From Hygrophila difformis (lineage: Eukaryota > Streptophyta > Magnoliopsida > Lamiales > Acanthaceae), in contig JAOANR010000003.1 in assembly GCA_030278955.1 (NCBI GenBank), positions 21,971,050 to 22,035,049 on the forward strand: a stretch of 64,000 nucleotides of DNA. Direction: 5' to 3'. The notes beneath the pieces were generated by a model, which made no database searches, was not told where the DNA came from, and saw only the letters and a list, made by a program, of their open reading frames with translations. Made by a program: the position numbers and the translations under genes. Positions 33,747 to 47,170 of the stretch are shown here, one piece after another (the first letter of the stretch is position 1; every line of letters begins with the position of its first letter).

Positions 33747-35508
33747 TGTTATGTCAAGAACAAGAATAAAAACAGAAAACAAAACAAGCAAGAAGACAAC
33801 AATTACGTGGTTTGATCAAGATGATCTATATCCACGGGAGCCAACAACAGAAAATCCACTAACACAAATCACCCCAAGATTACAATGAAAATATCTCACT
33901 CAATTAGCTAGTACTCTCCCCAATGATCTATCACTAATTGATCTCTCTCTCTCTCTCTTGTCATCATCAAACTTGTGTACAAATGCTCCCAATCTCAATA
34001 CTGAATAATATCGCAGTATTCCCTCAAAGAGTGTATTTTAAATTTGCTGAATTCTATCTCCAAGATCAGCCAGTACACTCCAAAACTAGAAAGAAAAAAA
34101 CTACCACTTAGCTGTTATGACAGTTACTAACTGCTAAACACATGTGCAGACACACATATCACAGAGTGCCATTACTGCAACACTATATATATAGAAGTTG
34201 AAGGGCAAGTTTGAAGTCCTAGCTAGATCAAGTTGGATTATGAGTCCCATCTGCCATAGCGATTTAACGGTCCATGGATGATGTCCCAACGGTGGTACTT
34301 TTATCGTCCAACAATGGACTCTAAACTTTACTACTGCTTCCGAAGAAGATTTGCTAAAGACCAATATGGTTCGGGTTTGGTTTCCATTCGTCCCAATCCA
34401 ATAGTATTGTCATCCGCCAGCCTTACATTGAGTGGGTAACTTTATCGGGAAGTTAATTTGTAAAAGTGGATGATGACTTTCATCGGCCCGCCACACCATG
34501 GAGGCCGGAGGGGGTGCCCGGATAGTGCTTTGGATCCTGTTGTCCCCATGGACAACAACATACCCCCATGGCTCCTTACGCCAAGATGGAATTCCTGGCG
34601 TCAGTATACGCCAAAGTTGGAAGTTGGGAAAAATTTCCACTACTTGGCGTAAGCAAGGCTTTCAACGCCAGACTTCTCGTTCTAGAGTCGGTTGACGCCA
34701 AGACTGAAGCACTCCCAACCTACCAAACGCTATTCTAACCCTTGCCTTTGTAATTTGATGTCCCAAGCCTTGAAACTTAAAGTCCCAAGCTCCTTTAATT
34801 CCAACACAACAACAATCTCCCACAAGCACAAGTTAGAAACTTGTATTCAGATGAAATCAAGATCTTCCAATCCAAAAGTCCACCTAACAACACCAATATT
34901 ACCAATTTTCGTCACTTTGACAAACCATCCCAAAAATCCATTCCAACTCTTCAAAATACAAGAACAATGGAAGAATTCACTTACCTATATGTTGTGCATT
35001 CAGTTCCCTAACAATTTCAGCAAGAATCTCCCCATCTTCAAGTCTTTAGCTCTCGCCTCTTTGCATGCAACTCAAATCCCCAACTCAAGCTTCAAATTCC
35101 AACTCAATTTGATTTCCACCTTCCCTAGTTGAGTCCTCAAGTTGTGATTCTTCAATTCCCTCAAACCCACAAAACTTCTTTCTCTCCTTCCCTCAATTTA
35201 AGTCTCGGTTGTGAAGTGAGGAATGAAGATAAAAAAAATTTGACCATACACTTCATATAAGGGCTGCCGGGTCGGGCTGGGGTTCCCGGGCAGGGTACGG
35301 GTCGGCTCAATGCGCTCGGCTTTTATTGGACTCCTTATTATTTACTAATCCTAATAATTATTGGCCCAACTATTTTATTCTCATATCTATTGTTTGGGCC
35401 ATTTAATTGGCACACTCTTGGCCTAATCCACCAACAAATTGAAGTTAGGAGATTTATTTGCAATTAATTAATTTGATTTATCAATTAATTACTACTCGGG
35501 GTGTTACA
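33747..35508 (-). repeat. 5' LTR of the minus-strand Copia element
   Basis: On the minus strand it runs from TGTAACACCCCG (35508) to ...GACATAACA (33747), about 1.76 kb, with TG/CA ends. A TATA-like CTATATATATAG lies near 34193-34182 (minus). It contains CT microsatellite and AT-rich DNA with no gene. The partner LTR is not in the window, so the left border relies on the TG/CA ends and the PBS. Confidence 0.6.
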
Positions 35509-35850
35509 GTCTAGGCCTAGTTCTATATGCGATTTGGGCCTAAAATAGCATTGGGCTCTATTAACACATTTTTTTTTACGTGTTAACACTCATTCTTCAA
35601 TCTTTTCCAATAATAATAAACTATATCATTCAAATTTACCATAAACTATATCATTCGAATAATAATAAACTATATATATGATATATCTATAATAAAATTC
35701 AAATTTCAAATGTAGTGAACCTGACCGAAAAAATATGCATCTTAAATTGCAATGGATGATTTATCATACGACGTAATAACGTTTTTTGTTTTTCCATAAA
35801 TGTAGTTTCAAAATTTACTTATTTTCTCTTTTTTCTTTTTTTTAATGCAA
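35509..35850. other. Intergenic, promoter-distal part of F-box copy A
   Basis: From about 35580 it is homologous to 57840-58120 upstream of copy C (aataataataaact, caaatttcaaat-tagtgaacct). No gene. Confidence 0.6.
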
Positions 35851-35851
35851 A

Positions 35852-35861
35852 TATATAAATA
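35852..35861 (+). promoter_or_regulatory. TATA box of F-box copy A
   Basis: TATATAAATA followed by GAGAAAG, conserved at 58130-58139 in copy C and changed to TATGTAAATA in copy B (about 54894). The aligned position in three copies supports a real core promoter. Confidence 0.6.
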
Positions 35862-36469
35862 GAGAAAGTGACAGAAAGGAAAGAAACTAGGGTACCAAAG
35901 CGAAAAAAACCCAGGGTTCATTTCTACAGAGAATCCATAGGATTTTTCTCTTGGAAAAAATGCATTGACACAAATGACAAACTCAAACTCAAGGCTTTCC
36001 TTTAAATTCACAGATACAAAACTTTATTTAGGCATCCAAATCTCCCAAAGAATTCAGTAAATTTACATCTGGAGCAAATGGAGGGAGTGGTCTTGAATTT
36101 TGTGCTTGTGGACGACTTTCATTTCAGAATACTTCATCAAGTTGTGAGTCCATTTAATTATTTAGAAATTTTGTGCTGTACGTTCACTACTTTATGCTTC
36201 ATTTCTGGCTTTTTTTTTGTTTTTTTTGGTTTTTTTTGGTTTTTTTTTTTTTGATTAACGGTTCCTTATGTTCGCGGTAATTGTTATTTTTGCAGCAGCG
36301 GAGAAATTCATTTTATTTTTCCATTTTTTTGGAAGGGATATGTATAGAAAATTTAAATCTAGTAAATGTTATAATTGGTTGTTTGAGAAATTAGGGTTTG
36401 GTTATATTTGTGTTGTATGGTGATTGATATATAGTGGCAATTCAATGTTTTGGATCAGGGTTCTTTTTC

Positions 36470-36979
36470 TTGGACAACGGTGACGTGAAAACGTCGGCAA
36501 AGGAGAAAACTAAGACCAAAATAACATTAGAAACATGGGAATCAAGTCCCCAGTTGATCCGCAAATAGGCTCGCTCGAGTGTCATCCGGTGGGAACGCCC
36601 AAGTCGTGTAGAATTCCTGCGACTTGGCGCCGTTCTTCGCAAGAATGTCCGCCACAGTGTTACCTTCCCGAAGGATATGCTTCCAAATATAACCAGGGCG
36701 TGCAGAGAGAATATCCTTGATGTTCTGGATGAGTGGGAACATCAAGTGATCCTCATGCACTCCATCATGTATCAACCGAACGGCCTCCGTTGAGTCGGAG
36801 AAGCATGAAGCTTCCAGGATGCCCTTGTGATCCAACAATCGAATGCCACGCCAAATGCCAAAGAGTTCGGCCATCAGGTTAGCCGCCCTTCCAATGGAGC
36901 AAGAAAAGCCTTCAACCCATTGGTCATCTCTAGTACGAATAATGCCCCCGAACCCCGCAGGCCCCGGGTTGCCCAGGGT
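36470..36979 (-). mobile_element. 5'-truncated LINE (RNase H fragment) in the copy A leader
   Basis: 510 bp flanked by a perfect 14-bp duplication CAGGGTTCTTTTTC (36456-36469, 36980-36993). Copy C has the single empty site (about 60645-60665). The minus strand encodes an RNase H-like domain: NPGPAGFGGIIRTRDDQW, then AELFGIWRGIRLL, FSDSTEAVRLI and REGNTVADILAKNGA (about 36620-36980). That is the C-terminal RNase H of plant L1-type LINEs, or a related RVT_3 family. There is no poly(A) tail of note. Confidence 0.8.
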
Positions 36980-37169
36980 CAGGGTTCTTTTTCGATTTCT
37001 CATGTTTAAATTGATCATAAATGTTGTGCTCATGAATTTATTTATTTTTAAATTTTTTAAGTTGGGTTTGAGGGTGGTGCTGATCTGGTTTCAAATTTAA
37101 TGTAGTTATGTTCTTTCTTAAATTTTTTCGTTTTAAATTTCTTACTCGTTGAAATATAGGGTTTTCTTT

Positions 37170-37357
37170 TTTTCTTCTTTTTTTTTGGTGAAACTGGGTA
37201 TCCCAGGGTACATTGGACCCAAGACTAATCCCTCGAGCATCTGCAAGGGCAATTAAGGGCGCCTCTACCAAAGCAGGTTTTTGCATACACAAGGCTCGAA
37301 CCTGAGACCTTGCTTAAGTGACTAGAGCCCCATCTGTTCAAGCCAATTGATGTTGGT
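37170..37357 (-). mobile_element. tRNA-derived SINE in the copy A leader
   Basis: 188 bp on the minus strand, with a tRNA B-box-like GGTTCGAGCC (about 37294) and an A-rich 3' end (CACCAAAAAAAAAGAAG). It is flanked by near-identical 18-bp duplications (37152-37169 and 37358-37375, AAATATAGGG/AAATATATGG + TTTTCTTT). It resembles plant Au-type SINEs (inference from the tRNA-like head and length). Confidence 0.7.
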
Positions 37358-37586
37358 AAATATATGGTTTTCTTTGGTCAAGGGAGTTCACGAATTTTCT
37401 GGTAAGATGTTTGTATCTTTTTATTCTCTTTTGAATGAATCTTGAAATCTGTTTTGTTTCTGTTTCTGAGATAGTTAACACACAAATATGATTTTTTGTT
37501 AAATGATATGGAATTTGCATGACTAATTTTGCAGATCGGCATAAGTAAAAGAAAGAGTTTGAGGGAAGCTTCTTTTTAGTACAAAT

Positions 37587-38815
37587 CTTGAAAACATGTT
37601 GGGAATGATGGTCAAGAGGCTCCAATGGCTATCTGGTGTCCATTGAAGAGGAAAATTTGTAAGCAAAGGACCCTCGAGAGGAGGAAGAAGATGGCATGAA
37701 AAATCTTCCGAAGCCTTCAATTGATGTGATCAATACCTCACTAACATTTGGCGGAATTTGGATAGTGAATGATCTAGATTCATTAATTCCAGCAGTTGGA
37801 CGCAACAACTCAATAAGTTGTCACATTCGTTGCTCTAGGGCTGATTATGGCGCAATTGCATACTTGAACCAAAGCTTTTACTCTCTTATCAAAAGTGGCG
37901 TGCTTTACAAGCTACACCTTAAACATGGGGTGGTTGAGCATTAGATCTACTTCTCGTGCCACCTCCTCCAGTGGGAAGTCTTTGATCCTAATCGACACCA
38001 TTTGATGCGCCTACCCAAAATGAACTCCAATGATTGCTTCATGTTTTCGGATAAGGAATCTTTAGCCGTGGGGAACGAATTCCTAGTCTTTGGGAGGGGC
38101 CTCATGTCCCAAGATCAGATAGTTTGCTAACAAACGCATGGACAACGGGCATGACCATGAACGAGCCAAGATGCTTGTTCGGATCCGCCAGCCTTGGCCG
38201 GATCGGAATACTAGTTGATGGTTGCGACTCAAACGGAAAAATCCTGAACTCTGCAGAGATGTATGACTCCGACTAACAAGGTTGGACTCTTCTCCCCTCC
38301 ATGAACAAGCCAAAAACATGTGCTCGGGCGTTTTCATGGACAACAAGTTCTGCACACGAGGAGACGACTACTCGAACCAACTTCTTACTTGCGGAGAGGA
38401 TTGGGATACCACTTGGAACTCGGAACATGGACCAAAATCCCCAACATATCTCCCGTGAAGGCCCGCGAAGCGATGCTAGCCACCAACGAAGCACCGCCTC
38501 TTATCCCTGTCGTGAAGAACAAATTGTACGTTGCTGATTACGCGGACATGGTGGTGAGAAAACTGGACGAGGCGAGCAAGGAATGGAGCACGCTTGGGCC
38601 GCTGCCGGAATGTGCCGATTCGATGTTTGGTTGGGGTTTGGCATTCAGAGGATGTGGAGATCGGCTTGTGGTGATTGGGGGCCCTATAACTGCAGCTGGG
38701 AGTGGTTTTGTCGAAGTAAATTCATGGGTTCCGAGTGAAATGGTCCTCCACTGGAGTGCTTGGTCAGAAATACTGTGGGAACTTCGTCTACAACTGCGCC
38801 ACTATGGGCCGCTAG
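37587..38815 (+). pseudogene. F-box/kelch (SKIP11-like) copy A, pseudogene
   Basis: Aligns along its length with the copy C coding region. Visible lesions are: start codon lost (AATCTTGAAAA where C has AATATGGAAAA), Trp to TAG in GAGCATTAGATC (about 37942), and a deletion at CCCAAGATCAGATAG (about 38110). Further lesions are Ser to TAA at GACTCCGACTAACAAG (about 38275), a deletion after GTTCTGCACACGAGG (about 38350) and an indel at TTGGGATACCACTTGG. It ends in the family-typical C-terminus NFVYNCATMG before TAG at 38813. Intron sequence is kept upstream, so it arose by DNA duplication, not retroposition. Confidence 0.9.
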
Positions 38816-40617
38816 ACTGATCATTTTTATTGTCTTATGTCTGTGTTGAATTAGGGTTTAAGACTTGGAGGATATATTTGGACACTTTGTTATCTTATTT
38901 ATAATATATGCTTTGTTTTGGTTTACTTCCAATATTTTTTTTCATTGGACTGGTGGAGCAAATTTTAATTATAAAATGAATGTAAAGTATTGTAGTATCA
39001 ATTATTTAAATATATATGGGTAATTTTAAAGTTTGATTTATATAATAATTTCCCAGCATTACTTGGATTATTAAGCAATTGATGATATATATTCGTTTTA
39101 TATATGATTATCTATATATAGATCGATATAGTAAAAATATGTAAATTACGATAATAATATTTGAGAATTAATTAAAAGTAAAATTATATAAGTATGTTCT
39201 TAAATTTATTAAAATTAATTTAAAGCACATTACAAGAAAAGCCTTATTTAGCTAACAAAGGTATACCCGCAAAAAATAAAAAAATACTAGTAGCTAACGA
39301 ATTTGGTAGTTCTTTAATTCAGTTTTTTTTCTTGTAGGTAGTGATATTTCGAATTAATAAAATTTTTTTAAGTATATTAACTGTAACAAAATACCTCATC
39401 AGTTTTTGTGAAAGTGCATTCATACAGTGCACGCAGTCCAATGCCCATTTTAAATCATTAATAACTTTAGTTTGGTACTAGTAAAAATTCTAAAAGTTTA
39501 GTATTTAAAAACTACATGACGAGACATATCTAACAAGATCTCATTTGGCTATATTTTAACTTGTATAACTATAATAAAAATTTGAGTTAAAGTTAAATAA
39601 TGAATACTAGCAAATATGTAAATTTTACAATATCATGGAACAGATGAAGTATATAACAGAAATAAAAATTTAATATATACTAATATAGTAAATAAATTTA
39701 GAAAATGTAATATGTATTGAATTTTTATAAATTAGAGTGCATGCGATGGTGATATTTTAAGAGAATGGAGTAAGCGAAAACTTGATTTATAGAGAAATCT
39801 GCTTATGCAAGTAGTGTTACTGTTGCATATAATTTTATTTTTCCTTTTTTGTGATGGTTATATTATCTGATGATGTTTCAGCTGTTTATAATGTTTATAA
39901 AGATAATGATGAATCATAGTTAGTTTGTAATGAAATTTTTAACCAAACACATAATCTCACACTAGCATTAGTAATCTCACTTTCGCGATATTTTACATCT
40001 GAAGCGGACAAAAGAAGCAAAATATTTACAATGAACAAAGAAAGTTTAATGCATATAGCAAGTACTAAAACAAAGCTCAAGCAATAAATTACCTTTAATA
40101 ATTACATGTATAGTTATTGCGATATTTCTCTTTCTTTCTTCTAGCATCTTTTTTTTTTTTTTTTTTTTTTTTTTTCCTTTCTATTCTTGTTTTTTTTTTT
40201 TTTCATATCCGGATGAAGTTATATGGAGTACAATAATTGTTTTTAGGTAAATAAGAAACGAAAATATAATTTTAGGACTCCCTTTAAGAAAGAAAAGATA
40301 GTGTGGTATAATTTATTAGATTTTAAAATTTAAAAAATGTTCGTTATCATTATATTTAGTGGGGAATATAATTTCTATATATATATATATATGGTATGGG
40401 GTCATTTCTTAAAAATTCCCTTATAATTTTAAATTAATTTATAAAAATAAAATAAATAATTCTTTATAAACATTCAGTGGAGTGCATACAATCAGTAATA
40501 ATTAAATTATTATTCTATTTTCTAAAATGTTAATTCTTTTAAAATTAAGATACTTTAAATGATTACTATAAATATTTTTTTAAAAAAAACTAAAATTTTT
40601 TCTAGTATAATCTCCAG

Positions 40618-40620
<3 letters not shown>
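38816..40620. other. Downstream of copy A: AT-rich intergenic DNA with a small CACTA-like element
   Basis: 38816-39230 is homologous to 62330-62765 downstream of copy C. About 39228-39346 starts CATTACAAGAAAA and ends TTTTCTTGTAGGTAGTG, resembling a miniature CACTA element; the matching site in copy C (about 62768-62835) has a shorter relative. 40149-40203 is a broken poly-T tract. No gene seen. Confidence 0.45.

Positions 40621-40667
<47 letters not shown>
40620..40667. repeat. (TTA)n microsatellite
   Basis: About 16 TTA units at the left edge of duplication copy 1. Confidence 0.9.
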
Positions 40668-40670
<3 letters not shown>

Positions 40671-40677
40671 TTATTAA

Positions 40678-43074
40678 ATTAAGTTTTAAACTATTTTTAT
40701 TAATTCTACAGAATTTAAAATACAAAAATATATTATATTTACAAGTTGCATTTATAATACAAAAATTATAATTTGCTATTGCTAATTTTTACTATGTGAT
40801 TAATCAGATATCATATTGATGGAAATTATTTTTTAATGGGGCACGAGTATTTTGTCAAATAGTCAAGTCCCCTTCACTTCAAACATTCATGGTGAGTTTC
40901 CATTTTCTACCCAGCCATGACTCTTCCATTTTCTTCCCTTTGTCCTTAGTTTCCAATTTATGTTTTAGCAACCGAAAAAAATTGGTAAAATTTGGTCGCT
41001 AAAGAGGTTAGCGACCGAATTTGTGACCGAATTTCGTTAGCGACTACCATATTTGCAACCGAAATTTTTTGGCTACCACAATTTTAGCTACCAAATCCAG
41101 ATTTTTTCTAGTAGCTATTTATACATTATATTAAAATCGCAATTGACAACCTTAAAGCTTATGAATTTCCTAAATTAATTAGTAAAATATTACTTTGATA
41201 ACTAATTTTAATCCTTTTAATTGGTACTTGTATCATCGAGAATACAGTGCAAAAAAAAAAAAAAATGTTCTACCTACGATTCAAACAAATTTTAGAGTTT
41301 TGCGTTTGAAGTTTAAGTTTAGGGTTTTGAATTAATATTGAAAGATATTTTTAAATTGGAATAATTTTCAGTAATGGTGGTTGGTGCTAAAGTTTAAAAT
41401 TAGAGTTTAAATGTTAAAGTTTAAACTAAAAATTTGGACTTCTGAGTTATGAGTATGAATTTTAAAATTTAGGGTTTATTAAAATGTGTTTACTGTATAC
41501 TTCGTTTTCAAGTTATTTTTAATATGTATTTTAAAATTTAAACGCTAGTTTTTCTTCTTAAACGCCTAAATTCCAAGTAGCATTGAATTCAAAGAGCCTC
41601 ATTCCAATTGAATTCTAATTTCTTTCGATCATTTTTCTTACTACAATGAAAAATTGATTACTTTTATCATTAACGAATATATAATTGAAGAATAATAAAT
41701 TAATAATGCTCTTTCAGAGGTGGGTAAGATAATGGTTTTAATTATTTTTCCATTCAAGAAATGAAACGATCTCTTCCTCCATAATATATATGGAACGATA
41801 TGTCTATTTATTTGAATGTTATTTTCAATTCATAATTGCTACTGTTGTTGTTGTTGTTATTATTATTATTATTATTAATATTATTATTATTATTAAATTA
41901 AGTTTTAAATGTTCCGCAAAAATTAAGTTTTAAACTATTTTTATTAATTATACAGAATATAATTTAAAATACAAAAATATATTATATTTACAAGTTGCAT
42001 TTATAATACATAAATTGTAATTTGCTATTGCTAATTTTTACTATGTGAATAATCAGATATCATATTGATGGAAATTATTTTTTAATGGGGGCATGAGTAT
42101 TTTGTCAAATAGTCAAGTCCCCTTCACTTCAAACATTCATGGTGAGTTTCCATTTTCTACCCAGCCCTCCCTGACATGATTCTTCCATTTTCTTCCCTTT
42201 GTCCTTAGTTTCCATTTTATGTTTTAGCAACCGAAAAAAATTGGTAAAATTCGGTCGTTAAAGAGGTTAGCGACCGAATTTGTGACCGAATTTCGTTAGC
42301 GACCACCATATTTGCGACCGAAATTCTTTAGCTACCACAGTTTTAGCTACCAAATCCATATTTTTTCTAGTAGCTATTTATACATTATATTAAAATCGCA
42401 GTTGACAACCTTAAAGCTTATGAATTTCCTAAATTAATTAGTAAAATATTACTTTGATAACTAATTTTAATCCTTGGTACTTGTATCATCGAGAATATAG
42501 TGCAAAAAAAAAAAATGTTCTACCTACGATTCAAACAAATTTTAGAGTTTTGCGTTTGAAGTTTAAGTTTAGGGTTTTGAAGTAATATTGAAAGATATTT
42601 TTAAATTGGAATAATTTTCAGTAATGGTGGTTGGTGCTAAAGTTTAAAATTAGAGTTTAAATGTTGAAGTTTAAACTAAAAATTTGGACTTCTGAGTTAT
42701 GAGTATGAATTTTAAAATTTAGGGGTTATTAAAATGTGTTTACTGTATACTTCGTTTTCAAGTTATTTTTAATATGTATTTTAAAATTTAAACGCTAGTT
42801 TTTCTTCTTAAACGCCTAAATTCCAAGTAGCATTGAATTCAAAGAGCTTCATTCCAATTGAATTCTAATTTCTTTCGATCATTTTTCTTACTACAATGAA
42901 AAATTGATTACTTTTATCATTAACGAATATATCATTGAAGAATAATAAATTAATAATGCTCTTTCAGAGGTGGGTAAGATAATGGTTTTAATTGTTTTTC
43001 CATTCAAGAAATGAAACGAACTCTTCCTCCATAATATATATGGAACGATATGTCTATTTATTTGAAATTGCTAC
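40678..43074. repeat. 1.2-kb tandem direct duplication
   Basis: Copy 1 is about 40678-41850 and copy 2 about 41922-43074. Both start ATTAAGTTTTAAACTATTTTT and end AATTGCTACTGTTG. They share small differences (poly-A length near 41252/42504, TCGCTAAAG/TCGTTAAAG). Each contains AGCGACCGAATTT-type repeats (about 40995-41075, 42250-42325) and TTTTTTCTAGTAGC, which look like CACTA subterminal DNA. Microsatellites of TTA/GTT type lie at both edges and in the middle. No coding region. Confidence 0.85.
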
Positions 43075-43361
<287 letters not shown>

Positions 43362-43439
43362 CATGTGATGACTTCACAGCTGTTTTCGATAGTCTTTCTT
43401 ATATTACTGTAGAGAGACGGTTACATTTGTGGATAATAT

Positions 43440-44860
43440 TATACAGGTAATTATTAAAATAGGTAAATTACAGGGGATGTGCACTTATCAAATGGTCAAG
43501 TTTTCTCACTTGCCACTTTCGGATTGGGGGTTCGATTCCTCATCCGGATCTTTATCCCTCATCTTTCTCCTTTTTTAATTGTAATTTCTGTAGCATGGCT
43601 TCCATAGCCATATTTCCTAATTTGTATAGAAAGTTCAGCAAGAAAACAAACATTAGGCCACACTACAAATGTCTTTATTGATTTTTTGCCACTACAATGT
43701 GTCTCTGTTCGTTACGGATGCGAAATTGTGCATAGGTTATTTTTGCATGCTTTACAAGTGTTGCATTCCTAATTGAAAGTTATTCAACCTAAAAGGTGAG
43801 GTAAGAGATACAGTTGCAATATCTTTATGATATGCTGACAAATTGATATAACAGATTTTCAACAATAAATTTAAGTAATACTCATATAAGTTATAATTAT
43901 GCCAAATATGGTTGTTACCATTGATTTCTACCCAAAAAAAAAACAAAAAAAAACTAATGGTTGTTATTTTTGGTAGGTAGTTTTGAATATTAGTATGCGG
44001 TCTTTTTTAGGTAAATATTAAATTCGATTTTACACAGAAAATAAATAAAGGGGTTAGTTGGGAGGTGAGACAACATGGATTTTCAATTTGAAGGTTTTTT
44101 TTTTTTTTTTTGTTAGAAGGTGGTTTGTATTATTGGAATCTTTTTTAAGGTTTTACCAGTTACATTTATAATGGTACGATATGAATGAGCACAAGGCTAT
44201 TTTGTTCTTGGTGTTGGAGCGGCCAAAAAACCGGATCGTCCAAGGACCTTTTTCTCTTCAAGGGAAGCCGCCAGAAAAGGATCAAACCGGCTCGGGTTTG
44301 ACACTAGATTTAGAGAAAATGCGCCAAAAGAAATATATGAAAAATAGTCGGCCTTATTGTCGAACGGTTGAGAGTCCACTAAATCCAATTCCAGTAATTT
44401 TAACATTGGAAAATCCATTTAATCTGAATATGCGACATTCTTCATTCATTCTTCATTCTGTGATGAATTAATTCAATAATATTTGAATCCACCGGCCATT
44501 GGCAAATAATGAATCCTCCATTTTAATATTCTGAGCTTGACAGATCGTCGAGGACTATTAACCAATTAATTTCCACCCATGATGAAGTAATCCAAAGTTT
44601 GAATAACAAGCAAATATCAAGGAAATGATACAATAACAGACATGGAGTTATTGTACATTCTAAACGAACCGAATATGCGACCAGAACGCATGAAGTCCAA
44701 TCAGCTGGGAATTTCTGATAATTAAGTGTGATAACGTGCTCTTGATGTAAATCCACCAGACTTGAATATGCGTTAGATCTTGAATGCGCAAGAAGTCCAA
44801 ATCTCATGAATCTTTATAATCGAACGGATACACACCATCAAGGAATTTGAAGCAATGAAT
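43440..44860. other. Intergenic; possible SINE remnant at 43470-43600
   Basis: GGTCAAG...GGGGGTTCGATTCC (43490-43540) resembles tRNA A- and B-boxes of a plus-strand SINE, without a clear duplication. The rest is AT-rich with no gene I recognise. Confidence 0.35.
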
Positions 44861-44861
44861 T

Positions 44862-45137
44862 TACCGTCGACCGAGGAGAAGTGGCTAATTCATTGGGTAA
44901 ATCAATCCAGCAAGGAGTTTACCAGTCACTAAGAAATGACGGCTAACTCTTTGTCAAATCTATTGAAAATCTGTCGGTTGTTAAGAAACAACGACTGATT
45001 CGATGATAACACTATTGGGATCAGAATTAAACAAAGAGTTTACCAGTTGCTAAGAAACAATGGCTAACTCAATGATAACACGATCAGAAACAAAGAATTT
45101 ACCGATTGCTAAGAAGCAACGGCTAACTCAATGATAG
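44862..45137. repeat. Degenerate tandem repeat, about 50-70 bp unit
   Basis: The theme GTTTACCAGTTGCTAAGAAACAATGGCTAACTC recurs about five times with drift. It lies in what may be a decayed LTR (see 46252). Confidence 0.6.
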
Positions 45138-45404
45138 AACTACTAAATCTAGCTACAACTACGAAAATGGTAAATGAAAGCTGTAAAGAAAAACTGTAAA
45201 GGAAGCAATAAAGGTACTGAAAAAGTAAAGTACAAAGATAGAGTAAATTGGGGATTTGACCAAGAGGTAGGTTTTCTTCTCCATGAGTTGGGATATTTAT
45301 AGATGTCTTGAGAAAATAACTCCCCACTTGATAAAATAACCGCTCCTCTGAAAATAGTTTCTCTTCCAGCCTATGTCTTGTAAACGACCCATCTTTCAAC
45401 TTTC

Positions 45405-45610
45405 GGCCGAATTCAGACCTATGGCTTTCCAGCTGAATGCAGTCTATGGCTTTCCAGCTGAATGCAGTCTATGGCTTTTCTGCCGAATCTAAATTGGTTT
45501 TTCTGCCGAATTCGGTCTATTGATTTTCAGCTGAATTCATACTCAAATCAGCCCGGTCTATTAAATGGCTTTTCTGCCGAATCCGGCCCATGTCTCCATG
45601 ACCGAGTTCC
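45405..45610. repeat. Degenerate tandem repeat, about 26 bp unit
   Basis: CTATGGCTTTCCAGCTGAATGCAGT and variants (TTTTCTGCCGAATTCGG) repeat six to seven times. Confidence 0.6.
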
Positions 45611-45721
45611 TTCATTTTCCTGATTTTAGCCAGCTTGTACGGCTGGTCCCAACACTTGGTAAGTCATGGACTACCATGATTAGATGTAATAAGAACTACA
45701 AACGTCTTCTATATATGATAA

Positions 45722-46005
45722 TAATGTGGTAACCAAACACAAGATGTGTGTTAATTCAATATATCATGAATGTGCTAACAAAATTCTAGATGTGTGGTTA
45801 CCAACATATATAGTATGTGGTAACCAATATACCATTCATATTTGTGGTAACCAACATACCAAGTAAAATGTAAACAATACACGATAAATGTGGTAACCAA
45901 TATACGAAGTATGGTATGTGGTAACCTAATTCTAAATGTATGGTAACAAAACATAAGAACATGTGGGACCAATATACTAAGAATGTGCTAACCAAACATA
46001 TTGGT
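45722..46005. repeat. Degenerate minisatellite, TGTGGTAACCAA theme
   Basis: TGTGGTAACCAA-ATA recurs every 25-35 bp about nine times. Apparent minus-strand reading frames here come from the repeat. A CT run follows at about 46072-46087. Confidence 0.65.
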
Positions 46006-46251
46006 GGTCCTATCTCTAAAAATTTCAAATGGAGTGCCTTGACTCAAAAAAGGTTTGGATGGAGGGCCCCTCTCTCTCTCTCTCTCTAAAGTTCCCTTAT
46101 TAAAAGGAAATGGCCAAGGCCAACTCCAATACTCTTTACCTAATTTCGTCTCCCAGCAGATGGTAGTAGTGCAAGCAGAAGTCGAGTAGTGACTCTTCTC
46201 TGATCGATTTCAAAAGTTCAAAGTTCAATCCGGAGTCTCAAATCACAACAA

Positions 46252-46263
46252 TGGTATCAAAGG
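46252..46263 (+). promoter_or_regulatory. Possible decayed Copia PBS
   Basis: TGGTATCAAAGG, two differences from the tRNA-iMet complement TGGTATCAGAGC, preceded by ATCACAACA as an LTR-like end. It suggests that the repeats at 44860-46005 belong to a decayed Copia LTR. A matching LTR start was not found. Confidence 0.35.
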
Positions 46264-47170
46264 GGTTATTACCGGATTGAGTGGAAATTGAAGCTCCGAT
46301 CACCGCAAATGCAATTCTCGATCGATTGCCACAAAAGATACCAAAATTGTCGTGTATACAGAATATACAATTTGTTGCCAAATGCGGTCCACTTTTTGCG
46401 AAATTCTCTGACAATGTCCTATACTATTTGTTTTCTTATGCCCCGTTGCTATCTCTCATTGTGCCCTCGACGCAATCAAGCTGGGTAGCTGAGCCAAGAG
46501 CTGAAGTTTGGTGGTAAACTGGTAATATGATTCTTTATGTTTTACTTAGAATATCGAATTTCATTCACATTATGCCAGTAACAATTCTAGATTTCATAAG
46601 TCATCCATAATGTTAATTCTTGTTTACTCATGAAATTCAACATAATGCCTTAGCAATTGGCACTTCAATTCTCAAGATATAAAAATTGGATTTATTTTAT
46701 TTATGTAGTTTCTTCAGATATCGTAGGAATGTCTACAAATGCATCAATGGTCGATTGTGCACTTATGACAACTGGTGATGTGAATCCTAGTGCTAATGAA
46801 CTGAATAATCCATGTTGAAATAATGGTATTGATGATTTGAGACAAGAATTGGAAGAGGAAAAGGATGCCAACAATATATTCAATCTCGAGGCCAAAAGAG
46901 AAACAAAACATCAAAGTTTGCATTGAATTTCTGGGCTGTTTTATCAAGATTTCAAGATAAGCTAAGGATGCTCTTTTCGATATGTGCCCATCTGAACAAG
47001 ATTGGAATAATGATGGAAAAGTTTAATTGTCTTGGAGCTAATTTCAAAAGCCACTCAAATCTTTATCTAAAAGTGATTATCCAACCAGTAAGATACTCCT
47101 TCCTCAAGTATTGAAAATAAAAAAAGATGTTGGATACTCAAATAATAAATGATGATGTGTTTATCAAAGA

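Noticed and set aside
34692..35132. 146-residue plus-strand frame in the minus-strand Copia LTR
   Set aside because: It lies within a noncoding LTR on the opposite strand, with low-complexity Ser/Asn/Thr content.
43490..43545. tRNA gene
   Set aside because: GGTTCGATTCC resembles a B-box, but no cloverleaf can be drawn around it; at most a SINE remnant.
46281..46517. Short frame with an F-box-like ILDRLPQKIPKLSCI stretch
   Set aside because: The match is brief, the frame ends quickly and the context is a decayed retroelement; not enough for a gene call.
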